Below, one piece after another: positions 1-4,816 of a stretch of DNA of 5,505 bases; position 1 is the stretch's first letter; each line of letters starts with the position of its first letter. The position numbers and the translations under genes are program-made. The DNA is taken from the NCBI GenBank assembly GCA_002418825.1, contig DIEW01000049.1, forward strand, positions 84,602-90,106, in the 5' to 3' direction. The DNA comes from Syntrophaceae bacterium UBA5764 (GTDB taxonomy: Bacteria; Desulfobacterota; Syntrophia; Syntrophales; Smithellaceae). A model generated the notes under the pieces. The model was not told the origin of the DNA. It worked only from the letters and a program-made list of their open reading frames with translations, and ran no database searches.

Positions 1-352
1 GATGGAAAAAATCAGGTTTGATTCAGTATTTTCGTTCAAATATTCTGAACGCAAAGGCACGGCCGCTTATGGGTTGGGAGGAAAAGTCGCAGAAGCGGAA
101 AAACTGAGGCGTTTAAAAGCATTGCAATCTTTGCAGGATAAATATACCCTGCAAAAGAATAGAGAAATGGAGGGTAGCAGCCAAAAAATATTGGTGGAAG
201 GGACAAGTAGAAATTCTTCCCATGATTTGATGGGCAGGACCAGCTCGTGGAAAATAGTCAATTTTAGGGGTAAGCCAGAGCTATTGGGTAAGCTGGTGGA
301 AGTAAAGATAGTCAATGCATATGTGCACTCTTTAAGAGGGGAAATTATCTAA
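1..352 (+). CDS. miaB: tRNA-2-methylthio-N6-dimethylallyladenosine synthase MiaB, C-terminal part (5' end outside window)
   Basis: MiaB is a radical-SAM enzyme that adds a methylthio group to isopentenyl-adenosine 37 of tRNAs reading UNN codons. Only the last 116 codons are present; the frame is open to the left edge, so the ATG at base 2 is an internal Met, not the start, and the [4Fe-4S] CxxxCxxC region lies outside. The segment opens with the end of the radical-SAM barrel, including RFDSVFSFKYSERKGT (visible residues 5-20). The FSFKYS wording points to MiaB rather than its relatives RimO or MtaB. A charged helix follows (about 28-55), then a TRAM RNA-binding domain (about 53-116) with ILVEG (63-67), GRT (78-80) and LRGEI (111-115). 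The C-terminus looks complete. The next gene starts 17 nt later, so the two are probably co-transcribed. Identity is strong; activity cannot be judged from this part. Confidence 0.93.
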   Translation, partial: MEKIRFDSVFSFKYSERKGTAAYGLGGKVAEAEKLRRLKALQSLQDKYTLQKNREMEGSSQKILVEGTSRNSSHDLMGRTSSWKIVNFRGKPELLGKLVEVKIVNAYVHSLRGEII

Positions 353-357
353 GGAAC

Positions 358-363
358 AGGAGA
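358..363 (+). promoter_or_regulatory. Ribosome binding site of the bfn gene
   Basis: AGGAGA lies just after the miaB stop, with 7 nt between AGGAG and the ATG at 370. This is the best-placed Shine-Dalgarno match in the window. It supports Met 1 at 370 over the second in-frame ATG at 382, where the spacing would be about 19 nt. Confidence 0.75.
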
Positions 364-369
364 CTGGTA

Positions 370-870
370 ATGCTGATTGAAATGAAGGTTTCGGGATTGA
401 CCATAGATCCTATTACCAATACGCCTATTGTTATATTGAAAAGTATTCAGGACAACAAAGCGATTCCAATTTGGATAGGCCTGTTTGAAGCCAGCGCTAT
501 TGCCACGGAACTGGAAAAAATTGTTTTTTCCCGGCCGATGACGCATGATTTATTCAGCGAGTGTTTGAAAAGTCTGAGAGTGGCGATAAATAAAATAGTT
601 ATTGAAGATATTCGCAACAACACTTTTTTTGCCAATATTTATTTAAGTCAGGAAGGCAGGGATTATACCATTGATGCCCGGCCGAGTGATGCGATTGCCT
701 TGGCTCTCAGAGCAAGCGCTCCGATATTCGTGAATGAAATTGTTTTGGAAAAATCGCGCAGTATTGATTTCGGTATGAAAATAAGCGACTTGGATAAGTT
801 AAAGGAGGATAAGATAAAGGAATTCTTGGAAAATCTTTCCGCAGAGGATTTCGGCAAGTATAAAATGTAA
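370..870 (+). CDS. Bifunctional nuclease (BFN/DUF151) domain protein
   Basis: A 166-residue protein of the bifunctional nuclease family (PF02577, formerly DUF151; structural prototype Thermotoga TM0160). Plant members are reported to have DNase and RNase activity; the bacterial role is poorly known, so the substrate here is unassigned. The domain fills residues 1 to about 130. Family blocks are PIVILK (19-24), PIWIGLFEA (33-41), RPMTHDL (55-61), the signature DARPSDAIALALR (102-114), and APIFVNE just after it. A short charged helical tail follows, ending in FGKYKM, an ending I associate with deltaproteobacterial members. There is no signal peptide or membrane segment, so it is probably cytoplasmic. 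A good AGGAG 7 nt upstream fixes the start. It lies 17 nt after miaB and 6 nt before xerC, which suggests one transcript and a possible nucleic-acid role. Family assignment is firm; nuclease activity is inference from the family. Confidence 0.9.
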   Translation: MLIEMKVSGLTIDPITNTPIVILKSIQDNKAIPIWIGLFEASAIATELEKIVFSRPMTHDLFSECLKSLRVAINKIVIEDIRNNTFFANIYLSQEGRDYTIDARPSDAIALALRASAPIFVNEIVLEKSRSIDFGMKISDLDKLKEDKIKEFLENLSAEDFGKYKM

Positions 871-876
871 AAAATT

Positions 877-1794
877 ATGGAAAACCTAATGCAGGATTTT
901 CAAACTTATCTGGAAGTGGAACGCAATGTTTCGTCAAACACGCTTAAAGCTTATATCTCTGATGTTCAGGAATTTATTTCCTTTCTCCAAAGCAGCGGTT
1001 TGGCAAAAAGCGGACGCGGGATAAAAAATGTGGAAGCTGAGGCTGTCCGGGCTTTTTTGGGGCATTTGTACCGGCAAAAAGTAAAAAAAGTAACGATTAA
1101 CCGAAAAATATCGTCCTTGCGGGCTTTTTATAAATATCTGTTACGCAACGGTAAAATCAAGAAGAATCCCGTTAGTATGATTCAGTCGCCCAAAACCGAA
1201 AAATACATGCCCACTTTTTTGTCGGTTGATGAAACGTTTGAACTCTTGAACGCTTCCGAAGGCAAAAATTCTCTAGATTTGCGGACGCGGGCAATGATGG
1301 AATTATTTTATTCTTCCGGCATGCGCTTGAGCGAACTGGCGGCACTCAATGTGACGGACATAGATTTTAATCAGCAGCTGGTCAAAATTCGGGGCAAAGG
1401 TCGAAAGGAAAGAATCGTTCCCGTGGGTAAAATGGCGTTGCAGGCGATCAGGGAATATTTGGGAAAAACAGGTGAGTTGAGAAAAAATATTGGTGGAAAT
1501 GTTTTTGCCGAACCGCTTTTTTTGAACAGCCGGGGTAAGAGGATAACGACACGAAGCATTGCCCGTTTCCTTGACCAGGCAGCCGGAAAAAGCTCACTTG
1601 GCCGCAAGATCAGCCCGCATGCGCTCAGGCATAGTTTCGCCACGCATCTTTTGAACGCGGGCGCGGATTTACGCGCCATTCAGGAATTGCTCGGCCACAA
1701 GAGCCTTTCCACAACCCAAAAATACACGGCGGTAAATATTAACCGTTTAATGGAAATTTACGATAAAGCTCATCCGCGCGCCAAAAGCAAATGA
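877..1794 (+). CDS. xerC: Tyrosine recombinase XerC (Xer site-specific recombinase)
   Basis: A 305-residue cytoplasmic tyrosine recombinase, the usual Xer length. It is expected to resolve chromosome dimers at dif with a XerD partner encoded elsewhere. The N-terminal SAM-like core-binding domain (about 4-92) contains SSNTLKAYISDVQEF; the catalytic domain covers about 110-295. All six catalytic positions are visible: Arg150 (SSGMRLSELAAL), Lys174 (RGKGRKERIVP), His248 and Arg251 (SPHALRHSFATHLL), His274 (LLGHKSLSTTQKY) and nucleophile Tyr283. Their spacing equals that of E. coli XerD (R148, K172, H244, R247, H270, Y279). The C-terminus ends in the usual AHPRA-like tail. The start is uncertain: the ATG at 877 has no clear Shine-Dalgarno, sits 6 nt after bfn and may depend on coupled translation, while the in-frame ATG at 889 has only a weak GGA upstream. 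XerC rather than XerD is chosen because hslVU follows, as after codV in Bacillus. An integrase of a mobile element is unlikely in this setting. Confidence 0.9.
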   Translation: MENLMQDFQTYLEVERNVSSNTLKAYISDVQEFISFLQSSGLAKSGRGIKNVEAEAVRAFLGHLYRQKVKKVTINRKISSLRAFYKYLLRNGKIKKNPVSMIQSPKTEKYMPTFLSVDETFELLNASEGKNSLDLRTRAMMELFYSSGMRLSELAALNVTDIDFNQQLVKIRGKGRKERIVPVGKMALQAIREYLGKTGELRKNIGGNVFAEPLFLNSRGKRITTRSIARFLDQAAGKSSLGRKISPHALRHSFATHLLNAGADLRAIQELLGHKSLSTTQKYTAVNINRLMEIYDKAHPRAKSK

Positions 1795-1800
1795 GGCCAG

Positions 1801-1821
1801 ACCTTTTCCCCGGAAAAAGGT
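1801..1821 (+). other. Short hairpin after xerC, not a canonical terminator
   Basis: ACCTTTT (1801-1807) is the exact reverse complement of AAAAGGT (1815-1821) across the 7-nt loop CCCCGGA. Extra C-G pairing into the loop is possible with one bulged A. It begins 7 nt after the xerC stop. No T-run follows on either strand, so it is not a standard Rho-independent terminator. It could protect the 3' end of the upstream message or act as a weak pause site. Seven A/T-rich pairs could also arise by chance. Confidence 0.35.
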
Positions 1822-1873
1822 GGAAGAAAAAGATTTAGTCGAATTTATCGTGAGCGGGCGGAGGCGGGTTATT

Positions 1874-1878
1874 AAGGA
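1874..1878 (+). promoter_or_regulatory. Putative ribosome binding site of hslV
   Basis: AAGGA lies 9 nt before the ATG at 1888 and supports that start. A stronger-looking GGAGG at 1860-1864 is 23 nt from this ATG, too far to serve it. The alternative in-frame ATG at 1909 has only an AGAGA-type purine run upstream. Confidence 0.5.
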
Positions 1879-1887
1879 TTAAATTAC

Positions 1888-2490
1888 ATGGAGAAGACAG
1901 AGAAAACGATGAAGATAAAAGGCACGACCATACTGGCGGTGAGGCACAAGGGTAGAATCACAGTAGCCGGCGATGGTCAGGTTACACTGGAAGCGACGAT
2001 TCTGAAACACGGAGCACGTAAAGTGCGCCGCCTTTACAACAATGAAGTTATTGTGGGATTCGCTGGCGCGACGGCGGACGCTTTTACCCTGTTTGACCGG
2101 TTTGATCAGAAATTGGAGCAATACAACGGCAACCTGCTGAGAGCGGCTGTGGAGCTGACCAAAGATTGGCGCACCGACCGTGTCTTAAGACATCTGGAGG
2201 CGTTGATGATTGCCGTCAATAAAAGCTATTCGCTGATTATTTCCGGTAACGGCGATGTTATTGAATCTGATGATGATGTTATCGCCATTGGTTCCGGCGG
2301 TCCTTACGCTCAGGCAGCGGCGCGCGCGCTGGTACGGCATTCAAACTTGTCTTCATCGGAGATTGCCAGAGAGGCAATGAGAATTGCGGCGGAAATTTGT
2401 ATTTATACCAACGAGAACATAACCATCGAAGAAATAGAAATAAACACGGAAGGCAAAGAAAAGAAAAGCAGTAAAGACAAGAGGCAATAA
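1888..2490 (+). CDS. hslV: ATP-dependent protease proteolytic subunit HslV (ClpQ)
   Basis: Proteasome-beta-like threonine peptidase that forms a double hexameric ring in the cytoplasm and degrades proteins fed to it by HslU. The 200-residue product carries the mature N-terminus TTILAVR at residue 13, so Thr13 is the predicted nucleophile once the leader is removed. Counting from Thr13 as 1, Lys45 falls on catalytic Lys33 (in ARKVRRLY) and Ser136 on Ser124 (in GSGGPYAQAAARAL). Other family blocks are AGDGQVTL, GFAGATADAFTLFDRF, ELTKDWRTDR and EICIYTNENITIEEIE. The leader is 12 residues if ATG 1888 is used, or 5 (MKIKG) from ATG 1909; E. coli HslV has only Met before its Thr. The last 15 or so residues (186-200) form a Lys/Glu/Ser-rich tail beyond the usual family end. 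The hslU start lies 4 nt downstream, so the pair is almost certainly co-translated. Identification is very secure; the exact start is not. Confidence 0.96.
   Translation: MEKTEKTMKIKGTTILAVRHKGRITVAGDGQVTLEATILKHGARKVRRLYNNEVIVGFAGATADAFTLFDRFDQKLEQYNGNLLRAAVELTKDWRTDRVLRHLEALMIAVNKSYSLIISGNGDVIESDDDVIAIGSGGPYAQAAARALVRHSNLSSSEIAREAMRIAAEICIYTNENITIEEIEINTEGKEKKSSKDKRQ
2479..2484 (+). promoter_or_regulatory. Ribosome binding site of hslU inside the hslV tail
   Basis: AAGAGG lies within the last codons of hslV, 10 nt before the hslU ATG at 2495. The sequence therefore codes for the Lys/Arg-rich end of HslV and probably also recruits ribosomes to hslU, consistent with coupled translation of the two subunits. 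Confidence 0.5.
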
Positions 2491-2494
2491 AAAT

Positions 2495-3889
2495 ATGACG
2501 GAGACTACTTTAAAACCGCGGGAAATAGTGGAAAGGCTCAATCGGCATATCATCGGCCAGGCGCAGGCGAAACGCGCTGTAGCCATTGCTCTGCGCAATC
2601 GTTGGCGCAGGCAGAATGTGCCCAGAGAGCTGGCTGACGAGATTTCCCCGAAAAATATCATTATGATCGGACCCACCGGTGTGGGCAAGACGGAAATAGC
2701 GCGGCGTCTGGCCAAGCTGGATAATGCGCCTTTTCTGAAGGTGGAAGCATCCAAGTTTACCGAAGTTGGTTACGTGGGACGCGATGTGGAATCGATTGTT
2801 CGCGACTTGGTGGAAATAGCGGTTAATATGGTCAAAATGCAGGAGCAGGAAAGCGTCCGCGCCAAAGCCGCAGAAATCGCGGAAGAAAGACTGCTGGATT
2901 TGTTGCTTCCGGCCCGCCCTGCGGAAAAAAAAGTTGGCGACATGTTGGCCGATATAGGCAGCTCTTATGATAAAGGCCAGTCGCTGGAAGAACAGGCCCT
3001 TAGTTTCGATGCCACACGGGAGAAATTAAGGCAATTGTTCAAGGCAGGCAAACTTGACCACCGCGTTGTGGAGCTGGAAGTCAGTGAAACGCGCAGCGGC
3101 CCCATGATTGAAATATTTTCTGCCGCGGGCATGGAGGATATGGGCCTGAACATCAGGGATATGTTGGGCAATGTATTCCCGCAAAAAAGAAAAAGGCGAA
3201 TGCTGAAAGTTCCGGAAGCGCTGGAAGTATTGGCGGAAGAAGAGGCGCAAAAACTTGTCGACATGGACAAGGTGACAAAAACGGCTATCGACAGGGTGGA
3301 GCAATCGGGCATTGTCTTTCTGGATGAAATAGACAAAATTGTGGGCAGTGATTCGTCGCACGGTCCGGATGTTTCGCGTGAAGGAGTGCAAAGAGATTTG
3401 CTGCCCATTGTGGAAGGCTGCGCTGTCAATACACGTTACGGTATGGTAAAAACAGACCATATTCTTTTTATCGCTGCGGGGGCATTCAGTTCCTCCAAGC
3501 CCTCGGATTTGATTCCGGAACTGCAAGGGCGTTTTCCGATTCGCGTGGAGCTGGATTCCCTCGGCAAGGAAGAATTTATCAGGATACTTACCGAGCCGAA
3601 TAACGCCTTGGTGAAGCAATACACGGAGATGATGGCAACCGAAGGAATAAAATTAATTTTCACCAAAGACGCCGTTGCCTCCATCGCGGAAATAGCCACG
3701 ATTGTCAATGAGAGAACGGAAAATATCGGGGCGCGACGTCTTTACACAATTATGGAAAAATTACTGGACGATATTTCTTTTGACGCGCCGGATATGAAAA
3801 ACAAAGAAATAAAAATTGACGCCAAAACGGTGGAAAAAAAGCTGGAAGATATCATTGAAGACGAGGATTTGAGCAGATATATTTTATAA
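2495..3889 (+). CDS. hslU: ATP-dependent protease ATPase subunit HslU (ClpY)
   Basis: Hexameric AAA+ unfoldase that recognises and threads substrates into HslV. The 464 residues are slightly more than the 443 of E. coli HslU. In order: N-domain opening with REIVERLNRHIIGQAQAKRA; Walker A GPTGVGKT (59-66, Lys65); pore loop GYVG (92-95) for substrate grip; the HslU-specific I-domain (about 110-245), of variable sequence; Walker B IVFLDEID (273-280, Asp277/Glu278); GRFPIR (345-350) with the likely arginine-finger Arg346; and sensor-2 GARRL (412-416). The C-terminus DLSRYIL is nearly the E. coli DLSRFIL, the tail that docks between HslV subunits and activates them. All key residues are intact, so a working HslVU complex is expected. 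An A8 tract at 2925-2932 lies in the I-domain. hslV ends 4 nt upstream and argB begins 14 nt downstream. The I-domain separates it from ClpX. Confidence 0.97.
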   Translation: MTETTLKPREIVERLNRHIIGQAQAKRAVAIALRNRWRRQNVPRELADEISPKNIIMIGPTGVGKTEIARRLAKLDNAPFLKVEASKFTEVGYVGRDVESIVRDLVEIAVNMVKMQEQESVRAKAAEIAEERLLDLLLPARPAEKKVGDMLADIGSSYDKGQSLEEQALSFDATREKLRQLFKAGKLDHRVVELEVSETRSGPMIEIFSAAGMEDMGLNIRDMLGNVFPQKRKRRMLKVPEALEVLAEEEAQKLVDMDKVTKTAIDRVEQSGIVFLDEIDKIVGSDSSHGPDVSREGVQRDLLPIVEGCAVNTRYGMVKTDHILFIAAGAFSSSKPSDLIPELQGRFPIRVELDSLGKEEFIRILTEPNNALVKQYTEMMATEGIKLIFTKDAVASIAEIATIVNERTENIGARRLYTIMEKLLDDISFDAPDMKNKEIKIDAKTVEKKLEDIIEDEDLSRYIL

Positions 3890-3903
3890 ACGGGGTAACA
3901 TTT

Positions 3904-4794
3904 ATGGACAATATATTGGATTCGATGGAGCGGGCGGACATTCTTCTGGAAGCGCTTCCTTATATCCGGCGTTTCTATAATAAAACGATTGTTATTAAAT
4001 ACGGCGGCCACGCCATGGTTGACGAAGATCTGAAAGATAGGTTTGCCAAAGACGTCGTCATGATGAAATATATAGGAATTAACCCCGTTGTTGTGCACGG
4101 CGGGGGACCACAAATCGGCGACTTTTTAAAAAAACTGGGCAAGGAATCAAAATTTGTTCAGGGTATGCGCATTACCGATAAAGAAACCATGGACATTGTG
4201 GAAATGGTTTTGGTCGGAAAAGTAAACAAAGAGATTGTCGGTTTGATTAATAACCACGGCGGCAAGGCGGTGGGTTTAAGCGGCAAGGACGGCGGATTGA
4301 TTCTGGCGGAAAAATATCTTTTAAGTGAGGACAAGGCCAAGCACACGCCGCCGGAAATTATTGATATCGGCCTGGTGGGTAAAGTTGTGTCGATCAACGC
4401 CCAACTTATTGCCACGCTGGCGCAAAACGGTTTCATCCCCATTGTCGCGCCCACGGGAATTGGCGCGAGGGGAGAAACGTATAATATCAACGCCGATATC
4501 GTTGCCGGAGAAATCGCCGCCGCCCTGCAGGCGGAAAAATTGATGCTTTTAACCGATGTGCCGGGCGTCATGGACCAGAACAAGAAGTTGATCAATACAA
4601 TGAGTTCCAAAAAGGTGCAGAAATTGATTGATGAAGGTGTTGTCGAGGGCGGCATGTATCCCAAGATGAAATGTTGTCTGAAAGCGCTCAAAGGCGGCGT
4701 GAAGAAAGCGCATATTGTTGACGGCCGGCTCAAACACGCCATTTTGTTGGAAGTGTTCACCGACAAAGGAATCGGTACTGAAATAGCTTTATAA
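3904..4794 (+). CDS. argB: Acetylglutamate kinase ArgB (probably arginine-inhibited type)
   Basis: Phosphorylates N-acetylglutamate with ATP, the second step of ornithine/arginine synthesis in the cytoplasm. The 296 residues form a single amino-acid-kinase domain. Visible motifs are KYGGHAM with phosphate-binding Lys32 (E. coli Lys8), VVVHGGGPQI (62-71), RITDKETMDIVEMVL, GLSGKDGG, YNINAD (193-198, with Asn194/Asp198 matching E. coli Asn158/Asp162), AEKLMLLTDVPGVM and GGMYPK with Lys254 (E. coli Lys217). An N-terminal helix ending in ALPYIRRF precedes the kinase core. It is absent from the 258-residue arginine-insensitive E. coli enzyme and present in the arginine-inhibited Thermotoga and Pseudomonas enzymes, so feedback inhibition is likely. 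The ATG at 3904 follows GGGGT with 7 nt spacing; the in-frame ATG at 3925 would cut into that helix. hslU ends 14 nt upstream and argD starts 22 nt downstream. Confidence 0.96.
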   Translation: MDNILDSMERADILLEALPYIRRFYNKTIVIKYGGHAMVDEDLKDRFAKDVVMMKYIGINPVVVHGGGPQIGDFLKKLGKESKFVQGMRITDKETMDIVEMVLVGKVNKEIVGLINNHGGKAVGLSGKDGGLILAEKYLLSEDKAKHTPPEIIDIGLVGKVVSINAQLIATLAQNGFIPIVAPTGIGARGETYNINADIVAGEIAAALQAEKLMLLTDVPGVMDQNKKLINTMSSKKVQKLIDEGVVEGGMYPKMKCCLKALKGGVKKAHIVDGRLKHAILLEVFTDKGIGTEIAL

Positions 4795-4816
4795 AAAGAA
4801 AGAGAAACTGTTGAAG

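Larger units (their letters stand above)
1795..1887 (+). other. xerC-hslV intergenic region, possible internal promoter or leader
   Basis: This is the only gap above 25 nt in the window. It contains a small A/T-stem hairpin near its start, a G-rich patch (1856-1868) and the hslV ribosome binding site. I looked for heat-shock signals: no CIRCE inverted repeat and no convincing sigma-32 pair is visible. A weak sigma-70-like pair can be drawn (TTTATC at 1844-1849 and TATTAA at 1870-1875), but the 20-nt spacer is too long to support a call. A promoter for hslVU-argBD here is inferred from gap size only. Confidence 0.4.

Noticed and set aside
2..352. Stand-alone small protein starting at the ATG at base 2
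   Set aside because: The sequence is the contiguous MiaB C-terminus (radical-SAM end plus TRAM), so the ATG is an internal Met of a gene cut by the window edge.
877..1794. Tyrosine recombinase as the integrase of a mobile element or integron
   Set aside because: The length and residue spacing match chromosomal Xer proteins, the neighbours are housekeeping genes, and no tRNA, att-like repeat or cargo is present.
1801..1821. Hairpin as a Rho-independent terminator of xerC
   Set aside because: The stem is A/T-rich and no T-tract follows on either strand, so it is recorded only as a hairpin.
1792..1875. Possible TGA readthrough of xerC: the frame stays open for 26 further codons to a TAA at 1873
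   Set aside because: The XerC C-terminus is already of normal family length, no selenocysteine-type structure is evident, and 26 open codons are expected by chance fairly often.
1850..1882. Ten-codon GTG-initiated frame just upstream of hslV as a leader peptide
   Set aside because: It has no ribosome binding site of its own and no informative residues such as runs of a regulatory amino acid; very short frames like this are common by chance.
3026..3619. Open frame of 197 codons on the minus strand across hslU, with a second minus-strand frame at 2965-3429
   Set aside because: Both overlap conserved HslU sequence including Walker B; their composition shows no protein family signature.
4325..4543. 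Plus-strand frame of 72 codons inside argB
   Set aside because: It is out of frame with argB, Arg/Pro/Ser-rich and low in complexity, typical of a shifted reading of a real gene.
4158..4766. Open frame of 202 codons on the minus strand across argB
   Set aside because: It lies fully inside the convincing argB gene, has no recognisable family motif and reads as the antisense shadow of conserved codons.
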